NCBI GenBank assembly: GCA_023101885.1
Contig: JALPQD010000224.1
Span: forward strand, 2,570,696-2,634,695
DNA: 64,000 nt
Direction: 5' to 3'
Source of the DNA: Typhlomys cinereus
Taxonomy: Eukaryota; Chordata; Mammalia; Rodentia; Platacanthomyidae
Part shown: one piece after another, positions 9,716 through 20,100 of the stretch
How the letters are laid out: every line of letters starts with the position of its first letter
Position numbering within the stretch: the first letter of the stretch is position 1
Translations under genes and position numbers: made by a program
Notes under the pieces: generated by a model
Database searches by the model: none
Told to the model about the DNA's origin: nothing
What the model saw: only the letters and a program-made list of their open reading frames with translations

Positions 9716-11000
9716 AGGGCTAAGAGTCAAGAGTCACTGAGATTTCCAGAGCCGCAGCCTCCAGGCTGCCAAATGCGATGAGAAATGAGAGCCAGATGTA
9801 AACTCTTTCTAAACGAAGGAAAGGGCCGTAACTTGGCTCATTAGTTGAAGAAAACAGTGTCCCACACCAAAGGAGTGACGGCCCAGATGGCCAGATTGCC
9901 CACGGCTGCACTTCTCCGCACAGCCACCTTCTCTCGGAGGCTCCGCCCCCTGCGGATCGCTTCGCAGGGCAGTTTTTCCCACTTGGCTGCGACCACTTCT
10001 GTCCCACTAACATGGGTATCAAGAAAGAAATCAAAAGGGCAGCGAGTCGTGCCAGGTCCAGACACATTTCCATGAGCCCCTCTGCCCTAGAACAGTCAGT
10101 CACTCTGCAAGCAGGGCATGAAACGCCCACAATGCTGGAAACGAAGCTCAGGGGAAACACGACTTGGAAGGGTCCTTTCTCATTCCTCCGAAAAGTCCTT
10201 CCCATCACAGGAAGGTGGTGCTTAAGAAGTCTGCGCTGCGAAGCTTGTGTCCTGCTAAGTAGCCCTTCCCCCCAAATTAGCATATCAGGATGGAGGGGGA
10301 TGGAGGGGGATGGAAGGGAAAGTAGCTCCCAAACCAAAAAGTTCCCAGAGAACCTTCCCCTCCAGGGAGAGTGCGCCTGAGCCCAGACTCCATCCCATCC
10401 CGCGTGTTCATTGCTCCTTTGACTGCGACAGTCCCGTTAGCCTGAGGGCATGAGATGCAGTTGGGGGTCACTGTAACTTTAATAGTCTTACCCTCAAGAG
10501 AAGAAATGGTTCCCTCTGTCTTGCCGATCCTACAGCGACGGTGTCGGGTATCAAGCAGATGCTCAATGACCATCCCATCAAACCATGGCAGCTCATGCGG
10601 AGCTTGGTGGCCCCGGAGATTGGAGGCCTGTACCCAAATGAGAGAGAGACCCCAACATTGGGCAACAGGCAAACAACACGCTTCTTTTCTCCGATCCTGA
10701 GATGAAATATGCTCTTTTGGCCTTTGGTTATTTCCTCAGAAGGGAAGGGGTCGTGCTGCGCTTTTTGCTGCCCGGCTTCTTAGGATCTGCTGGCGAAGAT
10801 GAAAGCGACTCAGCTTTGCACTGGGGAACTTGCACTCACCTGGCTTCCGATGGATGTGCTTGCGATGGCGCCCCTGGTCCCTAAGTCCTGGGAGGCTGTG
10901 CAAGGGGAGCCTCCTGTCTGGCTTTGTGGGTCAGGGGCTGTAACTCTTCCCTTGCTCCAAACGTCAGGGAGGTGCTCTGGGTGAGTTGCAAGATCACCTC
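9716..11000. other. GC-richer unique block with a 205-codon minus frame; no gene recognised
   Basis: The block has several CpGs and a GC-box-like 'ctccgccccctgcgg' near 9943. On the minus strand 10337-9720 is open for 205 codons, and 10672-10277 for 131 codons. Neither translation resembles a family I know, and both lack a supported splice or promoter context. A three-fold 'gatggaggg' repeat sits at about 10289-10315. Candidate explanations are a lncRNA exon, an old pseudogene or an enhancer. Chance openness in GC-rich DNA is also plausible. Confidence 0.3.
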
Positions 11001-11049
11001 ATTTGCTCCAGTAACCTCTTAATACTTGTTGCCGGGTGAGATCTTTATT

Positions 11050-11140
11050 TTCCTATTTATATAGATTACTTATATTATTATATTATATTATAGATTATTT
11101 ATATTATAAATTATTATAGATAGTTCCTATTTATATAGAT
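11050..11140. repeat. AT-rich low-complexity, (ATTAT)n-like
   Basis: Repeated 'attatatta' and 'tatttatatagatt' units; the 'cctatttatatagatt' phrase occurs twice (11053 and 11128). Confidence 0.7.
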
Positions 11141-11159
11141 TCCTAAGTTCCTCAGATTT

Positions 11160-11375
11160 TCAACAAAATATATATTTTATTCATTGTGGGGCAGACTAAG
11201 GAGACAGGGAAGAGGAGGAAGGAGACACGCATGCACCCATTGCTCATGGTTGGCGAAGGACAACTTTTGGACGTCAGTTCTCTCCTTCCACCACGTGGAC
11301 TTCTGGGGATTGAACTCAGGTTCAGGCTTGTAAGCAGACACCTTTCCCTGATGAGATGTTTCGCTGGCACGATTC
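11160..11375 (-). mobile_element. B3-like SINE
   Basis: 'gacaacttttggacgtcagt', 'ccttccaccacgtggacttc' and 'gattgaactcagg' are the reverse-strand B3-like body. Confidence 0.65.
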
Positions 11376-11774
11376 CTTACATTTTTAAAATAGAAAGCAG
11401 GAATTGGTAAAGCAGTTCGGAAGAAGAACTTCACATACAGAGGCTCCATCTCCAGCAACACGCCTTCTCCAAGACAAAGGAAAATCATCTATCATGGTCG
11501 TTAATCTGTAGCTGTAGAAAGTTTGGAATCTTTTATTTTTTGGTTAGTGGGCTAGGGATAAGAACTCAGGGCCTTGCATATAGGCAAGAATCTATACTCA
11601 CCAATCAGGGATTCTTTAAAAGAATTAACAGTCATCAATCATTCTAACTTTAATGGATGTATGGATCATGACAAAACACACTGAAGCAAACCACCCCTGA
11701 TATCTTGGTTGGGCTGGTGGTCATGTCTTCACTTCAGGCTACAATCTCCAATGTGATATTGAATGATATGGAAT

Positions 11775-11827
11775 GATACCCTCTATTTATTTTTTCATTT
11801 ATTTGAGGGGGGAGAGAGACAGAACTA

Positions 11828-11869
<42 letters not shown>

Positions 11870-11965
11870 ACAACTGACAACTTTTAGAAATTATTCTTTC
11901 CTGCCACTTGGGCTCTGGACATTGAACTCAGGTTTGCCCATAGATGTCTTCACCCACTAAGCTTT
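11775..11965 (-). mobile_element. B3-like SINE with (GT)18 tail
   Basis: (GT)n at 11831-11868, followed by 'gacaactgacaacttttaga' and 'cctgccacttgggctctgga'. The microsatellite is the SINE tail. Confidence 0.65.
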
Positions 11966-12246
11966 CATTAAGGAAAAATATGTTTTTCATTATTATATTA
12001 GCAATAGTGTTCTTATAGACTTCCTTCATCAGACTTAAGTTCCTTTTGTCTTAATTTACATGAATTATTAGAAATAGATGTTGGATTTTTTTCTCAAGTG
12101 CTTTTACTCTATTGAGATGATTATGATTATACTTTATATAACAAGTTACATTAAGTGTTAAATCAAGCTGCATTCTTTAGACAGATTCTATTTGATCATG
12201 ATTATATCCTTCCTATATTTCTGTCCCTGTATTTTCTTTTAATTTT

Positions 12247-12281
12247 TTAAATTTTTTTTATTATTTATTCAATTGTATGTG

Positions 12282-12319
<38 letters not shown>

Positions 12320-12528
12320 ACCGCGGGTGAATTCAGGAACCATCGTGGATCACCTCCACCTCCTCCTAGTTCACTTTGCCTGGAGATTCACAGGCTTTGC
12401 CCACTAGGATCAGAAGCTCAGGCCACCCCCGCTTCTGCCTGACATCTATACGTGGGGTCTAGGATCTGAACTCAGGACCTTCCGCCTGCAAGGCAGAGGC
12501 TTAACCCCTGAGCCACCTCTCCAACCCC
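12247..12528 (-). mobile_element. Lineage-specific B2-superfamily SINE, copy 3
   Basis: Same body as 1277 and 5111. Flanks GTCCCTGTATTTTC and GTCCCCATATTTTC give an imperfect target duplication. It sits inside the old L1. Confidence 0.9.
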
Positions 12529-12744
12529 AAGTCCCCATATTTTCATGAAGAATGTTGGTCTGTATTTTGTCTTGTAATATTTTTGACCAAGATACCAGCT
12601 AAATCTCGGCATCACGGAATGAGCTAGGTATTCCTTCCTCATCCAATGGGACTGGAGTTTCTGCAGATTTTCATTTTGTAGTGCTAGACAAGCGCTCCAT
12701 AGTCTCTTCAGCTCTGCAGAGAACTTAAAACTACAATTTTTGTT

Positions 12745-12895
12745 TAGCATGCACAAGTATGTGTGTGGGCATACATACACATGTGCATGTGTGCAGACAT
12801 GCACTTGCCATGATGCACAAGTGGAGGTTAGAGGGCTTATTTCAGGGATCAAACTGAACAAGCACATTTACTCACAAAACCATCTTGCCAGCTCT
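12745..12895 (-). mobile_element. B3-like SINE fragment
   Basis: 'agcatgcacaagtatgtgtg', 'acttgccatgatgcacaagt' and 'gaggttagaggg' match the tail-to-body order of minus-strand copies elsewhere. Confidence 0.45.
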
Positions 12896-12924
12896 AAACT
12901 ACAATTTTAGATCTTAGACAGTTT

Positions 12925-13190
12925 TTTTTTTTTATTCTATTTTTGTGCATGTGTGTGTATTAGAGGCGCTGTGTGTCCCTGGGGAGGTCCAAGGATGACT
13001 TCGGGAATCATCCTGGATTGTTTCTACCTCTTTTTTGCTTTATTCTGGGATTTCCCAAGCTCCACCCACAGGGACTGGAAGTGCAGGCGGCTGCCATTTT
13101 TGACTGGCTTTTTTTTTTTTTCTTGTGGGATCTGGGATTCAAACTCAGGTCCTTCAGCTTGGGAGGCAGGTCTTAACCTCTCCAGCCCCC
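12925..13190 (-). mobile_element. Second SINE type, minus copy
   Basis: 'gatgacttcgggaatcatcc', 'tttcccaagctccacccaca' and 'tcaaactcaggtccttcagc', ending 'ctctccagccc', are the reverse body of the 36600 family. Confidence 0.7.
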
Positions 13191-13379
13191 AGAGCTGATT
13201 TCTTAGATACGACTTTATCTGCTTGTTTTTGAGGAAGCTTTTGGTAATTATACCTGTAAAGGAATTTGTCAGGTTCTTTCATGTTGCTGAATTTACTAAT
13301 ATCCCTTGAAGTTATTTACAATGGTCAATAGCTATAGGACCTTCAGCTGGAATCTTCGTCCATTTTTTAAAAAATATTT

Positions 13380-13860
13380 GGTGTTGCATGCATGAATTTA
13401 GTGAATTCATTTTATTTTTCACTCTTTAATTCCCAGTCCTACCCCCTCCTTTTCCCCTTCATCCCTCATCTCCTCTGCCAGACTCCCTCCTATTTTCAAA
13501 TCTTTTCACTTGAGTGGCCCACTGGGTTTCGCCTAGTTTGTCCTTAATGACATATGCCTGACATGGTTCATGCTCCAACAAATATCATAGATCAGTGGGT
13601 ACCACTGAGGAAAGCATCTTCCTTTTCTTTCCCATTAGCATTAGTCCTTGTCAGTCTCTGGGGGGGGGGAGGGGGAGCTTCTTGAGATCCGTTTTCACGG
13701 TGAGATGTTAATAAGACAGTTCCTCTGCATTCCTGTGAAAGTATCCAGATCTGCCAAGAAATCATGCATGCCTCACGAGGGCCTGTCATGTCCAAGAGAT
13801 GTCTGGCGCATTTCAGTCCCACTTCAGATCCTAATTTCTAATTTAATTCTATTGTGGATT
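13380..13860 (-). mobile_element. Rodent-type L1 3' UTR nested in older L1
   Basis: 'tgagtggcccactgggtttc', 'agatcagtgggtaccactga' and 'ggaaagcatcttcctt' recur at 52555-52830, also on the minus strand. Both look like the same young rodent L1 3' region inserted into older DNA. Confidence 0.6.
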
Positions 13861-14639
13861 GTGTGATGAATCTTGAATGCATTTCTTGCATTAGATTTTA
13901 TGGGTTATCGAAGGTTTGTCTCCAAGTGCTCCAGGTGCACTTGAGAAATGTGTGCTATAATGTCAAAGTGAGGAATGTTCTCTCAATCAGTCCAAGTTGG
14001 CTGATGTGTTGTGAAGCTCTGAACTTCTAGTACTTTGACTACTTGCCAGTTACCAACAGGGTCACGAACGTCTGGGAATCGTGTATTTTCCTATTTCTTC
14101 TTGCAGTTCTACTAGTTTTTGTTTCCTTTTGTTTTGAAGTTTATTAGAAGCCAAAAGTTTTCATTAGCTGACTGAATTTCAAGAATGTTATTTAATCTTG
14201 TGTGATATTCCTTACTCTGAACTAACACCATTACAACCACTCTTTTCATTTAAAAGTTTTTGCATGGTGTATCTTTTTTTACATCCTTGTACTTTTACTA
14301 TGTACTTTTAATATGTAACACCTCCTGAAGGCAGAATGTATCATTTCTTTTTTCAATCCAGTGACCATCTCTTCTCTGCTATTGTGGTGCTTAGACTGAC
14401 ATACAATGTGATTTACTGATAAAAGTCTTATTTCCTATTCATCCCATCCATTCATTCCCCTTTACCATTCTTCTCTGGAATTAGTCAGGTAGCTTTATGA
14501 ATGGTTTTGTGAGTCATAGCTACCATTTTTTTTTCTTATCATTTTAGTGACAGTTTACAGTACACATCTTCATGGCACACTCAGATCACAGCATGTCATT
14601 TTGTACATAGCACAAAACCTCCTGACAGTACATTTTTCT

Positions 14640-14850
14640 CTCCCTCTTCAAGACATTTCCTGCCTGTTCTGTGTGTGAGACAGAGCTGCGCAGGCACGCT
14701 CATGCCCTCATGATGATGATATGAAGACAAGGGAACTTGGGGGGTTGCTTGTCTTCTTCACATGTGGGCTTCAGGGATTTACCACGTGAACTCACATTGC
14801 CAGGTGTGCAAGCAGCTGCCTTTACCTGCTGAGCCCATTTCATGTTTTCC
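14640..14850 (-). mobile_element. B3-like SINE remnant
   Basis: 'gagctgcgcaggcacgctca', 'cttcacatgtgggcttcagg' and 'tttacctgctgagcc' are the reverse landmarks. The tail is lost. Confidence 0.5.
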
Positions 14851-15079
14851 TTCGCATACACAGTAACAAGTTTCTTTATGACATTTCCATACCTGGTTTT
14901 GGTTGGTCCCTCTGCCCTAGCCCCCATAACCCACCTCCAGTAGACCCTTTGCATTTTCATGTCTCCCTCCCTACCCTTTTCCTTCAAAACCCTTTGCTCA
15001 TCATGAGCCCATGTCTAGTTTCATGAACCACACCCAGGCTAGCTCCTCAATGTAAATACACACACAGAAATTAGCATAT

Positions 15080-15178
15080 GAAAAATATGGGCCAATTCAC
15101 GAATGAGCCCTCCTTGTGCACAGACCATGCTAATCTCTATTGTTCCAATTTTAGCAGACGGGCTAAATATGTGAACAC
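15080..15178 (-). pseudogene. U6 snRNA pseudogene
   Basis: The reverse complement reads as a damaged U6: 'TAAAATTGGAACAATAGAG', 'ATTAGCATGG', a shifted 'TGTGCACAAGGA', then 'CGTGAATTGGCCCATATTTTT'. The conserved ACAGAGA box is altered, the 5' stem-loop is disrupted, and the region after GCAAGGA is mutated. It is therefore a retroposed or decayed copy, not a functional U6. No proximal sequence element was identified. Confidence 0.85.
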
Positions 15179-15547
15179 CTCTTCTGATCTTTAAAAGCCA
15201 TTATAGTCACTCACTATTTTAAACACATTTATAAATCTTCTATGACTATTTTAAGGAGAACTAATACTAACAATAAACTATACACTTATTCATTTACTAT
15301 TCCTGGCACTCCATTTCTCTGTGCAGGCAGCTGTTATCCTGAAGGGCATCCTGTAATGCCTTCCCATGAAGGTAAAACCACCAGATTAAGTCCTTCAGTG
15401 TCCACAGGCCTCCAGTGTCAACTTCTTCAGATCTGGTTTTTTCCTGAGGTCTGGTTTGCTGTACCAATCAACTGAATTTTCAATTTCAATTGGTATTTTC
15501 TACTCTTAATACTTTTATCTGGTGCCTTGCCCAGTCTGTTTGTTCCT

Positions 15548-15895
15548 GTAACCATGTGTCACAGTTTTTCTTCTGTTGCTCTGAGAAATAATCTGACCCT
15601 GGCAACTTCTGGGAGAGAGTGTGTCTGGCTTATGGTTCCAGAAAGGACACAGTCCCATTATGGTGGAGAAGCATAGTGGAGCGCATGGTGGCAGAAGCAG
15701 GAGGCTGGTTTACAGTTTATGGCAGAGCGCAAGAGGGACAGGTGCAGTGGGGCCCTGTCCCCAGAGACATGCTTTCTCCAGCAAGGTCCCTAAGGTGTCC
15801 ATTACCTTTCCAAGCAGCACCACCAGCTGGACACTAAGCATCAAACTCATGAGCCTGCAGGGAGCAACCCATGTTCAAAGCACATCATGCTCCTG
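15548..15895 (-). mobile_element. MaLR/ORR1-like LTR
   Basis: 'gttgctctgagaaataatct', 'tatggttccagaaaggacac', 'attatggtggagaagcatag' and 'caccagctggacactaagca' are typical antisense rodent MaLR LTR phrases. Confidence 0.55.
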
Positions 15896-16969
15896 CGAGC
15901 TGTGTTAATTTTTTAAGACATAAAATGTGCTTTCTATTGCATTTGACAACTTGAACATATCAGTGACTTTGTAGACCTGTCTGTCCATTGTTTCTGCTGG
16001 CTCTGGTCTATTTTTGAGTTTGACTATGAACTTTCATTTCTCAAAATTACCTGTGTTCCTTCACAGGCAAGAGAGTAAATCAACAGATGGTCAATTCTCA
16101 AGAGCACTGTCTTTTCTCAGGTCAGACGCTCTTCCTGGCTGGCCCAGGACCATGGGGCTAAAGGCAAAATCAGAGATTGCCCTTACACTGAATCTGCTCC
16201 TTTGAGGCTTCAACTTTATGCGGTTCCTTTTGGTTCTCCTACCTTGGTAAGCCCCAAGCTTTGTCTGGGATCCACTGACACTTTCTCACCCTAGGTTGTG
16301 AAAAAGAAAACTCAACTTGCCAGAGGACAAATACACTAAGGGTAAAGAAGTGGTACTCTGTTTGATGCTACCATCAAAAAATAAGTGTTTGAGAATTTTC
16401 AGTTCATGCATATATTCAAACTTCTAAATATTAATTCCAGTTGTTTTCGACTGCTCCTTATCAACCAAGTTACTGGAAATAAAACCCATCTTGTTCTTTA
16501 ACAAATACTTTCCTGATCCAAAGGCAATAAAGAGAGAAGACACTTAAGCACAAGGCTGACCAATCAATCAAGCCTTGGATCCCCTTGCAGTGTGTCTTCC
16601 ATAGCCAGTCTGAGCCTGTGCCTTAGTGTCCTCCTCAGCTGGTGTGAAAAGTGAAGTAATGCATGGATGGTACTTAAAACAGGGCCTGACAAGGATAAAA
16701 GTCGTAGTGAGGAACTATACATGCTTTACCCAATGGACTCGCCGTCATGGTCCTCATCAATCCAGCTGACTTTACTCGGCAGAGTCACACTCGGTGCTTA
16801 CATCACAAGCAATCAGTGCTGCTGCTGGCATACCGGGACCCTGTTCAGAGCAGGATACAGGCGAATGCGATGAGTCACCACATACAAGCCCGAATGGACT
16901 TGCGAACCTATAGTGAAGGAATCTGACGGCGAGCGTAACATAAGCAAGTGCAATTTCAGGGTGTATTTT
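15896..16969. other. RPP40 3' flank, UTR end not resolved
   Basis: The RPP40 3' UTR must run left from 16969, but no AATAAA or ATTAAA on the minus strand was found by eye down to about 15900. The cleavage site is therefore unknown. No recognised repeat or coding frame lies between 15900 and 16950. Confidence 0.4.
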
Positions 16970-17168
16970 TCACGGCGGACAGTCATCATTTGCCCCCACA
17001 GCCATCTGAAGCCAATAGTCCCGGTTGTTAAAAATCACGAAGTTGTACAAATGCTCTCCTCCTCTTCGAAAGCCATGTTCCTTCTCTCTCCATGAAACAG
17101 GGCTGTCTGCAAAGCCTTGAACTGACAAGGTGACCCATGGAGCTAACTTTGGTTCATCAAAGTAGTGG
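16970..17168 (-). CDS. RPP40: RPP40 coding exon 8 (residues 298-363 and stop)
   Basis: Acceptor CTTTTTCAG is followed by HYFDEPKLAPWVTLSVQGFA, then SWREKEHGFRRGGEHLYNF and the C-terminus YWLQMAVGANDDCPP, stop TGA at 16972-16970. Intron 7 is 1244 bp and contains a lineage-specific SINE and an ID-like element. Confidence 0.97.
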
Positions 17169-20100
17169 CTGAAAAAGAAAGAAAATTCTTAGCCAAAAGG
17201 AGGAGCTGGAAACGTCAATTTTTTTTTTAACAATGATCCAGCAAGAGGTATCTCTGATGTTCTGGTTAAGCTTAGATTTTACTTCTATTTGTGAAAATTA
17301 GAACATACTAATTAAATGCCTGTTTCTATGTTGTGAATTCTATAAGTATTAACCAATCTAAAACACAAAAAACTAATGTTTACCGTGAATTTGGAAGATT
17401 GTTTAAGACCATCCTACCACCTTACAAAATATGCACTACTACTAAGTGAGGCTCTTTGTTGGGCTGGGGTCCAGTGGCTAACGCCTGCTTAGCCTGCTCA
17501 AGACCCCGAGTTTGACCCTTCATATGGAAGAACAAAGAATCTTAGGGGAAAAAAAGTGATACTCTCAGCTCCTATTTAATAAAATCACAGACTAATTAAA
17601 TAATAAGCTAATAAGGGGCTGGAGAGGTGGCTCAGGGGTTAAGCCTCTGCCTTGCAGGCAGAAGTCCTGAGTTCGGATCCTAGACCCCACGTATAGAAGC
17701 CAGGCGGAAGTGGGGGCGCCTTGCATTTCTGGTCCTGGTAGGGCGGAGCTTGTGAATCCCGGGGCAGAGTAAACAAGGAGGAAGTGGAGGTAGTCCATGG
17801 TGGTTCCCGAATTCGCCTGTGGTTCTACACATACACACACACATACATACACACATGCACAATTGAATGAATAAATAAATAAATAAATAAGCTAATAAAT
17901 GTGATAAGGGATGCTGGGTTTAAATAGGAAAACCTGAAGGTTTAAATCTTAGACATTTTAAAAGTAATAGGTCCAGTTGTAGCTCAACAGTACGGTACTT
18001 CCACAGTAGGCCAAGACCCTAAGTTTAGTCCCTAGCACTGACAAGAAGAAACAAAAATGAAAGGTTGGGAAAGCATGCTCAATAAAGAGGATTACACTAT
18101 GTTCAATTTGGCCTTTTTTTTTTTCTTCAAATCATTCCCAAGGGCCAAGTCCAAGCACAAGAAACTACACGGTAGAGAAAACCAACTCCAAAAGTTGTCC
18201 TCGGACCTCCGCATGTGCGCCACGGCATGCATGTCCCCACTCACTCTCTCTCTCAATAAAATTTAAAAAAAATACAATATTGTTAGTACACTTTGAATCC
18301 AAGGAAGAAAAAAAAAGGAGGTGATGTACGTGAGGGGTCCTGACTGGCAGCACACCAGCAAAGTCCTTAACACACCAACAAGTGAGACACGTAAGGCCAG
18401 GAGAGTTCTCACCACAAGTGGTCCAGCAGGACACAAATCTTCTCTGGAAGTATGAAGCCGGTGACTGTACACAGACAGGCTTTGGCTACCACTGTGCTCG
18501 GCTGGGGGCAGCAATAGGTCGATACGAAATTATTAGGTTCATTATTTCTGCCATACAAAGGAAAGAAAACATTTGTAGAACCACTGCACAATGACATCTG
18601 AAGAATCAAACCCGTATAGAGAACCAGCAAGCCAGAGCCCTGGGTGATGAGGGCGCTCAGATACGCACAGGTCCGCGTTGCAGAAGACCGCCCCGAGCCA
18701 GTCCAACAGCTCCAGGGCACCGCAGGCCGCCTCTGGCTCCCCTGCCAGCTCGTGGCTCTGCAGCACTGGGCACTGCAGCTCTCGCACTGTGCTCAGGGCC
18801 ACCTGTGGCTGATGTTCCCGAATCTGGTATTTGGAAAAGTATGACATCATCGGTGATTCTTCTGCACCTTAAACCACAACACACAGTGCCGGTCAGTGTT
18901 TAACAACTCAGGTCAGTCCCTGAGGTGACTCTACTCCCTTGTGTTTCCTTTTTAAATGTGTCAGTTGACAATATGTAACGCACCCCTCCCCCCGCTCCCC
19001 CCATGCTTTCCGCTCTCCCTGTTGCCTTTTTAAAATAGAGTCTCAGTGTGTAGCTGGTCTTGAATTCATGATTGCCTTACTGGTCTACCTTCCAAGTGTC
19101 AGGATTACAGGCGCGGACCACAATGCCTGGCACCTTTTCCACTCCCTTTTGAGGATTACAGGGAGGTAGGATTAAGTAAAATGGAAAACTATGCAAAGCT
19201 ATGTAATTGAAACCATTTTGTTGCTTTCAGCTCTTTATTGTAATTATAAACATTCTTCACACTTTCCTGGAAATACGTGGAGCCTTCAGGCCAGCCCCAT
19301 GCAAGTCTACTCTCTTCAATAATTCAACTAAATGCAGAAAGTCTAAAGAATTGCTGACGTATGAGCATTAGTAAAGTCTATAGAAATGAACTATTTGTAC
19401 AATCAACACAGGAAACAGAAGAGGAAATGAATAATGGCAGACGAACTCGAAGCTTCCATTTGAAAGTCAGTTTCTCAGAGAAATTGTATGGCCAACAGCC
19501 TCAGACGACAGAAACAGACGCCCCCTCAGATACAGGGCAGGCGCACCTACTGTCCATCACTCTCTGTGGACAAACCCAGCAGGCCTGCTGCTCACTACAG
19601 GACCGAAGGGTTTTTCTTCTGTAATTACCCAGCTGCAGGCACGGGCACAGCTGGATTTTGTTCATTTTATGCCAACTGAGAGCTGGCAAACCTGTGCAAA
19701 TGGTTATTCTCTGGCTTCTGGGTAATTTCAGGTGCCACCTTGGACGGATTATTTCTGGGTGTGTCAGTGAGGATGTTTTAATGGCATGTGAGTTCACCAG
19801 CTGAGAAGGGAAGATCCACACTCTGCACAGGCAAGCACATGGCTGTCCAATCATTTGGGGACCCACAGGAAAAGGTGGGCGGGGAGGAAGCGAATTCATT
19901 CTCTCAGAACTGGGTCCAGGTTCTTGGGCCTTTGCCCTGCACCTGAGAGGCGCTTGGCTATGAGGCTTGGTGGCTGCTGCCGTGGTGAGCAGCAGGCCCT
20001 ATCACTGACCCAGGATTGCACCCACGACACTAGGCAGGTGATTCTGTTAGCTGGCAGACAGGGTAAAGTCCTGGACTTTTCACAGTTCTGGGAAAACTGA

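Larger units (their letters stand above)
11966..15540 (-). mobile_element. Old L1 ORF2 remnant, broken by nested insertions
   Basis: Pieces at 11966-12246, 12529-12745, 13200-13380, 13870-14630 and 15180-15540 follow L1 ORF2 on the minus strand in order. Examples are 'tctattgagatgattatgat', 'aatgttggtctgtattttgt', 'aaggaatttgtcaggttctt' and 'tttttgcatggtgtatcttt'. Two SINEs, a B3-like SINE, a younger L1 3' end, another SINE and a U6 pseudogene interrupt it. All frames are broken. Confidence 0.65.

Noticed and set aside
9720..10337. 205-codon minus-strand open frame as a protein gene
   Set aside because: No recognised domain, start context or splice support. The region is described as unique and the frame is not called.
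15080..15178. Functional U6 snRNA gene
   Set aside because: Key U6 boxes are mutated and the 5' stem-loop is lost.
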